Shown here piece after piece: positions 23,570-35,993 of a stretch of DNA of 64,000 bases (its first letter is position 1; the number at the start of each line of letters is the position of its first letter). Location: the NCBI GenBank assembly GCA_030272585.1, contig BSYQ01000001.1:2666001-2730000 (forward strand), read 5' to 3'. The stretch comes from Bryopsis sp. KO-2023 (taxonomy: Eukaryota; Chlorophyta; Ulvophyceae; Bryopsidales; Bryopsidaceae). Below the pieces are notes generated by a model that worked only from the letters and a program-made list of their open reading frames with translations, was not told the origin of the DNA and did not search any database. The position numbers and the translations under genes are program-made.

Positions 23570-26500
23570 ATGCTCGGTCACAGCTGCCACCAGTTTTTGC
23601 TCAACCGCACCACTTTCGGGTGCTCCACTCGCTTGGGGGGTGTAGGAGTGGTCCCTGTGCGGCACAGGGGAAATTCTTTAGCATCTTCCCGTAGAGCAAG
23701 GCTTGTGGTTCGAAAAGCAGCCAAGGATGGTGGGTAATGCTGCTTGAAAATGCTGGCTGAATGCTGTCCTCAGAATCAGGAGGGAATTCCAATGGCAATC
23801 TATTTTGTCAATCTCGTGCTATGCTGAGTGAAAGTTCATAGTCAAATCGAATCTGCACTTTGTCTTTGTTGCTCAAAATTCTCAGGAAAGGAGGAAGGAA
23901 ACATGGTTCTGCATGACAGTCTGATCACAAATTATTTCAAAAATTGAACTAAACTGAAAAGCAGACAATGTATATTTAGTGATTGTCTTTTAATTTCCAA
24001 AATGAAAAAAACCTCGTCTTATTTTCCACTCTTTGAGAAGTAGACCCCTCGACTTTCACCCATCAAGTGGTATTTTTTAAGCTCAACAAACTCCACCATC
24101 CTGGGCTCACCAGGTAACCCATTGCTGGGATCAATGCCCAAGCTTTCGGACCTCCAGCCTCCGCTGCTTTCTTCCCCCGAGTTGTCCAAGTCAGACCCAG
24201 ACCGGGGTTCCTCCAATGGCAACGGGAATTCACCCCCGCCTGCCCCCCGGAGATCCCTGTTCAAATCGCTGTTGATAGAGCTCTCGTCTTTGCCCAAATC
24301 CATTGCAGTGCTGGGTTTGATAGCTTTCTTATCTTCAGTGGGAACTATCATTGAACAGGGGAAGGTGAGATTAGAATCTTTCCCACAGCGTTTCAAGCCA
24401 CCTGTGTTTTGAAACGGCTCCAGACATCTCAGAAAGATATTTCTGCTATTGATTCTAAAATCACCTCGAAACCATTCCCCACAGCCCTCTCACTTTTTCA
24501 CTTGCTGCGTTGTTTCGAGGGTTTACAGAAACACTCTCTGCTGATGTGGGGGGATGGTCTGTCGGGCAAATGCTTGACCAGCTTTCTCTGTTTTTCGTTC
24601 CCCAGTCGTCGGCGTATTACATTGAGAAGTACCCAGATGGTCCCAACAAAGTGCTTGGGTTTTTGACATCCGATTGGATCTTTGCATTGGATTTGAATCA
24701 CATCTACTCTTCTTGGTACTTCCTGCTTTTGTTGACTCTCTTGGCGGCTCAATTGTCAGCTTGCACCTACACTCGTCAATTTCCCTTGCTGAAGGTGAGA
24801 CCCCAATTCCCAATTCTGCTTTCCAATGCATCCAAGTGCCAGTGCCTGTGAACAGCAAAAAATAGGAAAGGCATATCTGTAGATGTGGGGTCATCTGTGG
24901 ATATATATATATTAAATTAAAAAAAAAATGCGTGCTGAAACCGAGTGCACTCGAGGGTGAATTGAAGAGTGGCCATTAAGAAAACTGGGTTGAAAATGTG
25001 TCTAAGAGAGAGTTTTGTGGATATGAAATGGTTGTGTGGTTAAATCAGATAGCCCGGCGATGGAAATTCCCGAGCTCCACGAAGATTTTGACTAGGGTGG
25101 GCAATGCAGAAATTTTGCCCTCGGCCCAGTTGAGAGATTTGGGAAAGAGCTTGAAGGAAAGTAACTTCGAGGTAAGCCATCAAAGAAGATCAAATCCTAC
25201 CTGTTTTCTTTTGCTGGCATTACCATTTCAAAGTTAGTTTTTTTTTTCGCATACACATGAGTAATCAACCAAACTAATTCACTAATTTATTATTATTATT
25301 ATTATTATTATCATTTTAGTTTTCTTTTTTTTTGTGGGGGGGAGGGATGTTTTTACATCGTTCGAAACGTGCTACAGAAATGCTCCTCCTGTCTTGTTGT
25401 GTCTAACCGAGAGAAGTTTTGGCAATGGTTCAGGTTTTCATCAAAGAGGATGGGCTGTATGCATTCAAGGGACTGGCAGGTCGAATCGCTCCCATCGGAG
25501 TTCATGCATCCATGCTGCTGGCGCTCGCAGGAATGGTTTGGGGAATTTTCGGGGGGTTCAAGGGTACGGCGATGGTACCAGAGGCAAGTTTACCCTGGCC
25601 TTTTTTTTCTCGCACATCACTTGTTGCACCAGCAAAAAAAAAGCCATAACACATTTGAACACTCCCCAATCTCTAAAAGTGTTAATTTTTGTTTTTTGGA
25701 AAATGCATTTCATCGAAGCTCAAACCTGCAAGCAACCCTTATGTTGTTTAAGGAGATGTGTCTGTATATCTGACTGCGATACATCAAGATTGAGGTGGGT
25801 GTTTGATTCTTCGTTTTCAGGGGCAAGAATTCACGATCGAGCGAGCTTGGAGGCCGAACTCACCGGTCGCCATCGCCCCTGCCTCCGGAAAAAACATTGT
25901 CCATGTCGACAACTTCAAGGTCGATTATAACTCGGATGGAAGTGTGGAACAGTTTTACTCGCAGCTTTCCATTTTGGACGAAGACCGGCACTTGATCACC
26001 AACAAAGAAATATCCGTGAATGACCCCTTGCGTTCCCAGGGGGTCACCATGTATCAGGTGGGAGGCTATAGAGCTAATGAATTGTGGAAGGGAAAGATGC
26101 AAACAGATCGACCCCCAGGGGTCTTTTTTCTTTTCTCCCGGGAAGAAAAAAGAAGTGAAGAAATGAAACTGATAATTTGAAAACAAGGAGCGTCTGATTT
26201 CGGAGTGAGTGCTGGTTCAACATAAGCAAGACAGGCACTCTTATGGGTTTACTCAAAGATGCTGAGAAATGTTAATGTGATGTGTGGCGTTTTCTGAATA
26301 GAGCTCCTGGTCCATGGCTGCTATGAATTTGGTGGCAAAGGGATCACCCCTGCAGCCGGAAGATGGGAGCCCCATGACCTTGGCCATGGCTTCCCTTAAG
26401 GGGCGCAAGGGTATCTCTGGACAAGTGTGGGCAACCTTCATCCCCACTGGAGAAACCAAAGAAAATGGTGTGCCTCTCGGCGTCTCAGGTACCCTCTCTT

Positions 26501-27263
26501 CTTCCTGTCACAATTTCATTCTTATTGCATTTAGCATTTCAACCCAGCATCCCATACTCGAGAGATTCACAGCAGGTGTTGGAATGGGATGTTGTGGCGA
26601 AGGATTTGAGTGCTGCATCTCTCTTGTCGAATTAAACCACTGAACAGTGCAGTATCCTCGGAATGACATGGGGAAGTTCTCTGTGAATGTAGCTTTGGCG
26701 AGGGACTTCCAGTCAGTGGTGCTGTACGACAGCAAGGGTGAATTCGCTGGGGTGCGAAGACCCACCTCAGGCACACCCATCACGATCGATGGGATGGACA
26801 TCGTGATACAGGACATCGTCGGAAGCACTGGGTTGGAAATCAAATCAGATCCTGGGGTGCCGCTGGTTTATGCTGGTGAGTGTGATATGTTCATCTTGCA
26901 GTCCCAATGGGAAATTGCAGGCAGCCAAGAAATTAGACCATGCGTTTCATAGTTTTTAGGAGCGAAGCATGGCGTACCAAAAAGGTGAATCCTATGAACA
27001 GTGGAGTGGCGATGGTTTTCGAGCACTGGCCTTATGTCTGTCATGGTTGCACAGGTTTCGGGGGAATGATGCTGACGACTTTGCTGAGCTATTTGTCGCA
27101 TTCGCAAGTGTGGGCCCTGCAAGTAGGCCGAGATGTTCACGTGGGAGGCAAAACGAATCGTGCCACCGTAGAATTCGAAGATGAGTTATCAACTGTCATT
27201 GACAGAGTGCCGGAGGTGGAGTTCGAAGCCCCTGATGTGACAGCCCCTGTGCAATCCTCCTAG
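23570..27263 (+). CDS. CCS1: System II cytochrome c biogenesis protein CCS1 (ResB family), plastid
   Basis: Nine exons (23570-23729, 24114-24364, 24606-24794, 25049-25171, 25434-25583, 25821-26057, 26302-26488, 26648-26875, 27055-27263) close to 577 aa. With CcsA it delivers heme to apocytochromes f and c6 across the thylakoid membrane. Exon 1 is a transit peptide (SSRRARLVVRKAAKDG). Exon 2 has a Ser/Pro-rich linker, then RRSLFKSLLIELSSLPKSIA and the first membrane span ending GTIIEQG. Exon 3 has the second span, exon 5 FKGLAGRIAPIGVH with a conserved His and third span. Exons 6-8 form the lumenal ResB domain, and exon 9 the last segment with SHSQVWALQ and HVGGKTNRA. The exon 1-2 junction has a second in-phase choice (donor 23733 with an acceptor ending at 24081). 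Intron 5 begins with GC. Confidence 0.92.
25584..25820 (+). other. GC-AG intron in CCS1
   Basis: The exon ends CCAGAG and the intron begins GCAAGT, the form U1 tolerates in GC-AG introns; it ends TTTTCAG. Reading across gives VPE joined to GQEF, the expected continuous ResB sequence, which fixes the junction. A nearby GT (25565) would drop conserved residues. Confidence 0.85.
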
Positions 27264-27451
27264 TGCGATTCGTTGTCCGAGATTTTGTGATTTTTTGGCG
27301 GTTTGGATGATGGGAGCACAAACGAATGCGTTTTGGGATTGGGGACCCGGTCTGTGGGGAATGGAATGTTGGTTGCATTGTGAAATTACTTTTGTAGCAA
27401 ATTTTTTTGTGTTGGAAGTCGGGGTGGGGTGGGGTCTCGTTTTTACAAAAA
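27264..27451. other. Convergent 3' flanks of CCS1 and the EML-like gene
   Basis: Only 188 bp separate the two stop codons. Includes a G-rich run (GGGGTGGGGTGGGG near 27421). The two transcripts probably overlap at their 3' ends. Confidence 0.5.
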
Positions 27452-30400
27452 TCAAGAGGAGAAATTTCTTGAGCTCCTTCTCGAGATCGACTGACGGAGG
27501 CCGCCGCTCGATGCTCTAGACATTTGGCTAGTCAGGGTGACGGTTCTGCTCCTCATCCTCTTCAGACTCTTTCCAATATCGTCAATTGGGCCAAAGTTTT
27601 TCCCCGTGCCATCCAATGCACCCCATTGAGACAACGGCTTCGGGATGAGGGATGCCTTCTCCTCCTGCCTTCGCTTCACTGCCCATTGCATCCCGTCCAG
27701 CACGGATTCATCTTCAGCAGCATCCTCACTGTTGACACCACACGTTCTCCACTGGAAAATGGCTCGATCGAATCCTCCCACACTCACAACCGTTCGATCA
27801 TCCGCGAGAAATCTGAAACAAAGCCCCATCAGATCAACAAGTCAGAGGTGCTTTGCAACCACCAAAGCAACAAGTCGTGAAGGTCTGAAGGTTCACTGTC
27901 CTTTGAATTCAACCTGATGGACATCACGTGCGATGAGTGCCCTCTGTAGCAACGAAATGGTGCGTCGTCCGCCACCACAGGGTAATTGAAAAGCTTGACG
28001 AAGGAGAAGTCGTCAGCCGTCACGAGCGCACCGCAACCAGGAACATCATCCATGCATTCGTCTCCCGAGGATATCCTAACCTGCTGCATCTTTCTGTTGT
28101 AAACAGGCTTTCCTTGGTGCGATCGGCACACCGCGTTAACGTCTGTCCCGTCGGAGAAGTCCGGCCAGATCCCCATGACATCGAAGCCCAACGTGCACGT
28201 CCATGTATTCCTGTTCGCAAGGGAAATGGTTGGAACCCCCAGACGTAAACACAAACAAATGGATTTTGGTGTCATATCTCACCATGAGGCGTCTCTTTGG
28301 TTTGCCGTAATTTGCTTGCCGGTTTGGGGATCCCAAAACAAAATCTCCCTGCTCGTGTCGTTGGATTGGAGAATCATTTTACCCTTCAATTCCAGAGGAT
28401 CCTCGATCGGCAGGCTCCAATCGATGTGTTCCACGGTTCCCGAATGCCCAATGCATCTTGCGATGAATTGGTAGCCCTTTCTGACATTGTAAAGGTATAT
28501 TTTGAGGTCATTCGATCCAACTGCCAATATCCCTGGCCCTTTAACAGGGCTATACTTGATCTCGCTTATACATTCTTTGGAATCGTGAATTTGGATGAGC
28601 GGCTGGAGGGTATCCCCGTCCAAGATAGCGAGCCTTCCTCTCTTGCTTCCAACAGCCATATGGTATCCCTGGCCGCCACTTGGGTTCCAGCCTGATCAAC
28701 ATATAATCCACACAACCTTAGTTCCAATAATTAGATACATGAATTGTATTCTTCAATTGAGATTTAGGTTGCGTTTGTTCTGAGCGCATGGTTGAGCACT
28801 TGCCTGCAATACACCTCCCTGGAAACTCCTCTTCAGAAAAAGCTATGCTTCTGCACACGAAGCCCATCGAAGCCGATCTCAACATCTCCCGCTTCTTGGC
28901 GTCCCATAAAATCACTCTGTTGCACTCGCTTGCTGTCGCAAAGACGTTGGCTTCATGAGGATGAGCTGCACAACAATACACATCCGCCTGGTTGCCCTCG
29001 ATCAGCACTCTGGGGTCCTTGTCTACTTCCCAAATGTCGCAGCCATCTGTCCCAGCAATAAATTCAACTGGTTTCAGCGGGTGAGAGTCGAGGCCACGAA
29101 GCATTGGAACTGATTCTTTCTCCAACGGCGCCGAAGGCTGGACCAGTTTAAACCTAAAACATCACCAGTTTGCACCAGTTTAAACATCAGGGAATGAGTT
29201 GGACTTCAAGTATAAAGTTTGTGGCCTGGCCATCGATCCGATTCTTACAACTCAGCCAAGAAGCCAACTCCACCTGTTGGGGCCAGTTTCCTCTCCATCC
29301 TCAAATAGCGACATTAACTTCACTCCACGTTTGGGTGCACCATCTTCAGCTTGTTCATTAATCTTTTCCAGTTGCCAGGAGCATACGCATCCATCGGCTC
29401 CACCGCTCAGAACGGTTCTGCGGTTGGCCCTGAGCTTGAGAACTCTTACACCTCCATGAACCTGTGAAACGTATAAGTCACTCATCTCGAATTTCCACAG
29501 GGCGCTAGCGTCAGAGCGCTCTGACTGCGATGGACCATGCACAATACCTGAGTTCCGTCGTTCAGGGTGACCAATGGGCCTGGCTCGTGGCCGTTGAATC
29601 TCTTCTTGAGTTGGTATGTGCTTCCTGGCCTTGTTGGATATGGTGGTAGCCAAAGACCGATCTTTCCATCAGCAAATCCTGTGAGTATTCCGGAATCTCC
29701 TGGGGCGGCTCTGTCATGGATGGCAGGGACGTATATAGCTGATAGAATGTTTTGAACCTGAAACGCACTCTGAGTTTGTACCGCGCAACATAATGCAAAG
29801 GAGCGGCATGCTATCAAGGAGCGAGGGCATCCATTGCGTGGTTTACTTGGCGGGTATTCTATTCATGCTCCTTGCCAACAGAAAAACAGCATTCATAGGC
29901 TTAAAATATGCATAGACAGACGGTTGTTTGTTGAACTGCACCTTCGTAGGCCCAAAGGTGGCGGAGGATCCTATCCATTGCCCTTGATCACTGACAATCC
30001 AGGTTTTCATGTGCTTGACTCCATATGACAAAAATTCGCTGCCCTTTCTCCCGTCATGAGGCCTGAAAGGGTTCCAGCTGACACCATAAACCACAGGTGG
30101 AGTACCTTGAGCAGACGAATGAAGACGTCAGCCCGCGCCACTGTGCAAGGGAACATTACATGTTGTTACCAAGGAGATTTCTCATGGTGAGAGTGCACCG
30201 TTGCGACAGAGATGATGCCAGGAACACACCATTGAACCCTGGAAATTCGTCCAGTAGCTCCCAGGTCGCGTCTTCCACCATGGGCTTGTGTCGGGTATGA
30301 AAACCAGCCGCCGCTCTGGGTTCAGCATTGCTTCCCAAAATATGACCCACTACAGGATGATCTGATGAGGGATGGGAATCTTGTGCAGCGCCGTCGCTCT

Positions 30401-32795
30401 TGGAACCAACTGGAAACCACACAACCAATTCGTTTGAGCCTCTTTATTGGAATTTTGTAGAAATTTTGAAGGAGTCATGACCACAGGCCACAAGAACCCA
30501 CATCTGCGTTTGCTCCCGTAGAAAAGACCTTGTGCCTCCAGATCACCCAATTTTTTGTCAGGCCCATAAAACCATCCAGGGATGCATGTGGCTTTGACGT
30601 ATTCGTTGTCGTCTGTCATCCACCTCCAGATATGTATCGTATGTTTGTTATCACCAGTAACAGTAACCAGCAGGTCCCCACCCATCCCCTTTTCCGTAGT
30701 GGCGTTGATATTCCCAGAGAAGCAACAAGCGATGACACTGTTGCAACCACAAGCATTTAGACCAAAGGGAAATGTTCAGGCATGCTCAAAAACGACGAAA
30801 ATAAATCATAGGCGCAAGTGTGTACCTTCTGTCGTCCGCACAATGATCCAGGCGTTGCAGCTGATCGCAGGTATCAACGTCCCAGATGCACACATAGGGT
30901 AGTCCACCTGGCGCTCGTTGCTGCCCGGTTGCGACAAAGCGACGGCTGGGATGTATTGCCAAGCACTCGATATCGTTATCATGCCCGAAAAAGAACCTCT
31001 GGGAAGGCTTCCCCTCATCGTGGTCGTTCTTGCAATAAACTATTCCTGTCATCCCTGTGAAGTATACGACCTCGGAGATGGTCTCGGTCGAGTTGTGGGT
31101 GTAGAACAGATTGTTGCTCAAATTCCTTATTCCAGCGTATCCATACACATGCTCCAACCACATGTGGGCCTTTGGGAGCATTGCGGATCGAACTGCAATG
31201 CGAGGATCAAAACCGCTGGCAGGAAAGACGCCGCTCTTTGACTGAACATACACGCCATGCTTTAGAAAAGACACAAGAGAAATCGCTTTCATATAGAATG
31301 GAGCCTTGGTCACCTTGGGGTAAAGAATCTTCGCGTCTCCCACACACATTGCAACGTCCACCTCGTCAAATAATCCATTTCGCCCTCTTTCTGCGTTGTC
31401 CAGAATAAGCTCGTGGCCAAGCAACCTCGCTGGGGTCTCTGTCAATGCATTTATGAACACCACATAGGGCATCAAGCCATCTCTGTCGAACCCGAATTTT
31501 ACAAACACTGCGGCGGCAGCGTTTCTATCCACGATTCTCCTCTTCCACGGTTGCAGAGCTTTCTTGGATCGAGGTCGATTGGCGCCAGGAGCCTCCTTGT
31601 ACTCGAAAAGCTCGAGAATATTTTGCCAGACCTGCAGAAACTGCTGGAGAGAAACATCTCCCACTCTGTGTGGATCAACCTTCCAAAACGCCTGTCGAAG
31701 AATGTCTCTTTGAAGTGCAGCGGGGGCTTGTGCTCGAGTGCATTCCTGAAAACATGCCAGACTGTGTCGATACATTGGAAAGCAATGCAAATGGGCATGT
31801 CGTATCCTTGCGTCAGTTACATGTCTGATCTTTACCTTCTCTGATAGATACCTTAGGTGCAGCCTCATCCAGTACAAAATACGTAGAACTGCGAGACGTA
31901 TCGTTTGTTCTCTGTTTCTCCTCCACGCCTCGGCGTTGAGTTCAGGAATTACAGCCTCCGTCCAAGGAGTAAAATCTTTCGCAGAGGTATCTCTGTCTAA
32001 GCAATTTCGCAAGGAATAAATCCTCTGATGTGCAGGAAGGCGGGTTATCAAAAACTCCCGATCTGCGTCAGTCATCATATCTGCTTCATCGAGCGTGGAA
32101 GGATGTGTGGGCGTCATGTCCGCTTTATTGTACAGCCTTTTTCCTGTTTCCAAGCTCCTGAGAACAAATACTCCAAACTGTTACTTCATGCTCCCTGAGA
32201 AAGGCCAAACGTTCCATGCAATTATTGTCGCTTGCCTCCTGAGCATCAAATTGCACTCCGTTGCTGGGCCAGCAGGAGGCGCCTCCTTCACATCCAGGGG
32301 AGGTGGTTGAAGAGTTTTCCAATGTATAGGCGCTCCATGAGTCAAGCGTTCATCGTTGAAGGGCTGGCCATGGGCGCCAATAGACCAAAACGCTGGGAGG
32401 TCTCTCTTGGGAGGGGTCATGCGCCCCCAAAAGTCCTTTTCTTTGACTCTCCTGCTCTCCTCAACACGAATCTGGGGAGGTATCCATAGCATCATGTGAG
32501 AAAAGAAAGCTCTTCATCAACATTGGCAAACTCTCGTGTTCGAGTGAAAAGTCTTTCACCTTGGCTTCAACATAGCTTCCCCCGGAATCTGCAAGAGAAT
32601 GATGATGGTCCGTTACTTCTGCTCCTGTGAGCTCTTGAAAAAAACTGTGGATGATTTGCTATCAATTCCTCACCTCCTGCATGGGATGGTTTCTGAGGCG
32701 GTGCACTTGATGGTCGAGATGGAGGTTTTGGTGGGGTGCCTTGCTTGGTGAAACTGCCCTGTGATCTTCTAGTGCCTTTGTCAACAGGAGAGCTT
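27452..32795 (-). CDS. EML-type WD-repeat microtubule-associated protein with EF-hands (5' end open)
   Basis: Thirteen exons: (start unresolved, up to about 32795)-32674, 32588-32560, 32471-32236, 32157-30826, 30737-30529, 30439-30170, 30105-29942, 29757-29548, 29461-29274, 29153-28804, 28691-28283, 28210-27914, 27812-27452. From exon 2 on they encode about 1350 residues in one frame. The N terminus is Pro/Ser-rich, then comes a helical region with two degenerate EF-hand-like motifs (FWKVDPHRVGDVSLQQF; FGFDRDGLMPYVVF). The EML core starts at LEHVYGYAGIRNLSNNLFY (HELP motif) and HPSRRFVATGQQ, followed by tandem WD repeats with VSWNPF, GVKHMKTW and TWTCTLGFDVMGIWP...SDGTDVNAVCRS, the last an EML hallmark. 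The tail is Ser/Arg-rich. Probable role: binding of microtubules or axonemes. Two introns are GC-AG. Confidence 0.87.
28692..28803 (-). other. GC-AG intron in the EML-like gene (first)
   Basis: The minus-strand exon ends ATTGCAG and the intron begins GCAAGTG, ending GATCAG. The protein reads RCIAG joined to WNPSGGQGYHMAVGS, in phase. The only nearby GT would change the frame. Confidence 0.75.
32158..32235 (-). other. GC-AG intron in the EML-like gene (second)
   Basis: A 78-nt intron starting GCAAGCG after exon end CTCAGGAG and ending TTTGTTCTCAG. Both flanking exons are long open frames that join only with this phase (MLR joined to SLETGKRLYNK). There is less family conservation here than at the other two sites. 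Confidence 0.6.
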
Positions 32796-33301
32796 CAGCC
32801 AATGTCCGTGTAATTGACATGATCAGCTCTAGCGTGATGCAGTGAACTAGACATGCCAGGGGATGCTAGTGGGTACAAGAGCGATATTCCAGATGACACC
32901 AGCCACATTCCTGTGGCGGCTGACTGGAGCAGGGCTGGTGCAATTGTGCATGTGGATATCGTTTTGTGAGGTGTTTTCCAGTGGTAGCTCAGATAATTTT
33001 CTCTACTCATTAAGAGCTGATTGACCAAATTGTAAATTGCCTTGAGTTGATATCACATTCTGGAGAGAGATTTTGCCACAACACGTTGGTTTAATCCCAA
33101 CCTGACAAATTTTGGGAGGACCCATTTCTGCTACGTCTACCACCAGACCCTCCCAGGATTTCCGCCATCTTAAAAACTCGACAAAAAAAAGCACCAAAAT
33201 CCTCGCCAGTTAGGTCTTAAGGACCATAAGGACCGGTCAACAGAAGAGATATGGAAAACCGGGATAAGCCAGATCTATTTCTATGAACCAAATAAGGCAG
33301 T

Positions 33302-33343
33302 GAACAATTGATGCTGCTGAACGGTCTGCAGTGTCAATTGTTC
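33302..33343. repeat. Inverted repeat, 10-bp arms
   Basis: GAACAATTGA at 33302-33311 and its exact complement TCAATTGTTC at 33334-33343, with a 22-bp spacer containing GCTGCTGAAC. Could be a cruciform or regulatory site upstream of the EML-like gene. Confidence 0.5.
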
Positions 33344-33770
33344 AGGTTCTTCCTCAAGCCAGCAGCGGCGGTTAGATTTCCGCGGCCGGCTCGTCATGGA
33401 ACGGGTTGAAACATTTGTGCCAACAATGGAGTGTCCGCCGCCAGTGCGGGTTGATTGCTGAACAATCAGCAGAGAGAAGGATGTGAACCATCATGGGGGG
33501 CTGATGTGCTGATGCTTATTTGAAGAATCTTAGGAGAGAAAGTGTGGGCTCCATCAATCTGCCAATGATCAGTTCCAAATCCAGCTTTTCTAGTCTTGTG
33601 TATTATTGAAGTAGGAGCAAGAGGATCCAAACAAACACATATTGTGGAAAGAAGATGCAGGAAATTGCATTTCCTCACACAAGGCCAGAGACCTCAGCCC
33701 AGCAAGAATATAAGTACTTCACCCTGCAGAGAAAGAGCAGACATCTATTGAATTCTATGTGAAATGATGT

Positions 33771-33826
33771 TGGTGAAGGCACTTGGGATTCGAACCCACT
33801 GATTTATGTCCAGACAGTAATGCCTT
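33771..33826 (-). pseudogene. Fragment resembling the 3' half of a tRNA
   Basis: On the minus strand GTGGGTTCGAATCCC gives a consensus T loop (B-box GGTTCGAATCC) with four of five stem pairs, followed at acceptor distance by GCCTTCACC. No D arm or 5' acceptor strand pairs with it upstream. It could be a decayed tRNA, the head of a tRNA-derived SINE, or chance. Confidence 0.3.
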
Positions 33827-35294
33827 TGTTTTTTTTATTGATCGCCCTCTTAAGATGAAAATAAATAAAACAGTCATATTCTCTCAGGAAAAGAAGAAGA
33901 AAATGGATCTACGTTGACTGTTGGTAATTTCCACCTGAAAAAACAAACCTACCTTACAGTCAGGAAACAATACAACGCCCGGCCACCATTTTCCTTATGG
34001 CTTGAATTCACTCCTGTGACATGATCAAGAGGGATCGAATCCTTAGGAGCCGACTTCTTTTCCTCAGGCTGAAAGTTTACTGCCCAAATGCTGTTTCTTC
34101 TTCCGTTAATATTGGAAAATAATGTTACCACATTTAGGAGCTCAAATTGTGAAGCATTTCAGAACGTATGTATCACCAGTGCGCGTAGTGCTTTCCTTTG
34201 GACGGATACAGAAAAAGAGCTGAGCATGCTACAGGGAAGAGCCTTTTTCAACGAAGAGACTGTTGCTTCTGTGTGGATTGATTCTTCCCTCACATCCAAT
34301 CAAAGAGAATGAGGGTCCATTGACTGCTGAGTCTGACTGAAGAAGATACTTGAATGGGTGGGTTCAGGAAGCAGTCCCAAAGCAGGAAACGTCCAAGACA
34401 AACATACAGGGAAATTTCGACAGGATTGGTGCACAGAACATGAAATCAACATCATGAGAATGTCAAACGAAACCATCTCAATTAATTTCCGTATGGTTCG
34501 ATTAGGAGACATCTTACACAGCCCTATGCACCCCACCCTGCCCTTCATTCACTACGAGTGAGCTTCAAATGTCATGAATATTTTCCTTCTATGCTACCAG
34601 AGGGCACAGCTTCCACTCCCTCAAAATACAACGCTACCATTACCCAGAAAAGAAAAAGGAAAAGGGAAAAAAAAAGTGGCCAACCGCCTGGAGGGCCTCG
34701 TCCTCGTCCCCCTCCCCCCAAATTAAGAAAAAAACAAGAGGAGATAATCCTGAGATATCAGATTAAAGAAAACTAGCTGGGGCTGAGTCCAACCTTCTGT
34801 TTTTGTTCTCTCTTTTTTGTTTGAATCTTGTCTTTACACTGCAGCTCCAATTCGGACTTCCGAATTACACCCTCCAAAAAAATACACCGGAGCCCCGCCC
34901 CCCTCCCCTTCTTGAGTCGCGAAATTTTCAAATTATGCACCCACTCTTTCACAGGGCTATATTTCCTGTATATTTTTTTTTACCCCCTGGCTGACCCAAA
35001 TCATCGTACAAGAACAGGATGGCGTTTGTCGAAACAGCATCCCAAATTCTCAGCCCATGCACCACACTCTTTTTTCTTTCCTTTTTTCCTTTTCCTCTTT
35101 CGTTTAATTTCATCCTGAATTGTGTACTTAGAAAACAAAAAAAGCTCTCCTAAATTTTAACTTCAAACGTTTTTCCCACCCCTTCCTCCCAACACATCGG
35201 GGATTAAAAAGTAGTTCTTTTTTTGTCCCCTTATGTTTTGTGGGGATAATAACGACTCTTTTACAGCTCCTGCCCCTCCCTCCACGTAAATACG

Positions 35295-35993
35295 TCACAG
35301 TCGTCGCAACCCCCTTCGAGCGCCGCTGGGTCTAGAATTCTGCCTCGTTTCTCCTTTGGCTTTCTTATGGACAGGAGAACTCGTCGCATCCCGTTCTCGT
35401 TCGACCCCGCTCGATGACTCCCCCGTTCCAGACTCCACGTTCGCGCTCCCCGAACAGTTTTCCTGGGGCATCGGTCTCTTCGCCACCGTCTGGGCAGCGT
35501 GAATGTCTGTCATCAGCTTGGCTACCTTGGCGTATTCCTGGTAGTCCTCCAGCAGCAACTTCCCAGCTTCGTCATTCAGAGCGCTCTCGGCGAACGGTTC
35601 AATCATCAAGCACCGAATCACCAGCAACACGTGGCGCAGACCCAAACTGGCGTTCCAGTCTTTCTGGAGCACGTTGACGCATATCTCCCCAGTTTTTGAG
35701 ATGTTCGGGTGGAAAATCTTCGTGAGGAACCACCCCTTGGGCGGCTTCGCAGGGTACTCTTGACAAAGACTCAACTTGAATTTGAACAGCCCTCCCTCAT
35801 ACGGCGTCCCATCCGGCCCGTCCAATTCCACCACCACTTCCGTTACACAATCTTCATTCAACGTGACGCGAATCCCCTCGCACGGTTTGTCCTGGAGCTC
35901 CTTCAATTCCTTTTGTGCCACTCTAGCCACCCGGTTGCTGCACATTGCTGCGGGCGTCGGCGTCGACGGCTCGAACATGCAGCAGAATACCAA
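35295..35993 (-). CDS. UBC22: Ubiquitin-conjugating enzyme E2, UBE2S/UBC22 type
   Basis: A single uninterrupted exon of 232 aa. The UBC fold runs from about residue 20 to 170. The HPN motif is at 95-97 and the active cysteine is Cys105 in GEICVNVL. RHVLLVIRCLMIEPFAESALNDEAGKLLLEDYQEYA is diagnostic for UBE2S, the E2 that extends Lys11-linked chains with the anaphase-promoting complex in animals and is called UBC22 in plants. A low-complexity Ser/Lys tail ends ARRGLRRL, closely matching the C-terminal LRRL by which UBE2S docks on the APC. The preceding 16 residues are non-conserved and a start at Met17 (35945) is possible. It is the only intronless gene here. Confidence 0.93.
   Translation of the reverse strand: MVFCCMFEPSTPTPAAMCSNRVARVAQKELKELQDKPCEGIRVTLNEDCVTEVVVELDGPDGTPYEGGLFKFKLSLCQEYPAKPPKGWFLTKIFHPNISKTGEICVNVLQKDWNASLGLRHVLLVIRCLMIEPFAESALNDEAGKLLLEDYQEYAKVAKLMTDIHAAQTVAKRPMPQENCSGSANVESGTGESSSGVERERDATSSPVHKKAKGETRQNSRPSGARRGLRRL

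Larger units (their letters stand above)
32796..35294. other. 2.5-kb gene-poor interval
   Basis: Should contain the missing 5' exon and promoter of the EML-like gene, but no start exon could be fixed. An inverted repeat with 10-bp arms (GAACAATTGA) lies at 33302-33343. A tRNA-like T arm lies at 33771-33826. From 34600 to 35290 the plus strand is rich in T and C, the 3' flank of the E2 gene. No other gene was recognised. Confidence 0.45.

Noticed and set aside
32795-33028. Possible first exon of the EML-like gene (MSRENYLSYHWK...)
   Set aside because: No donor and phase could be found that joins it to the Pro/Ser-rich exon at 32674; the 5' end is left open.
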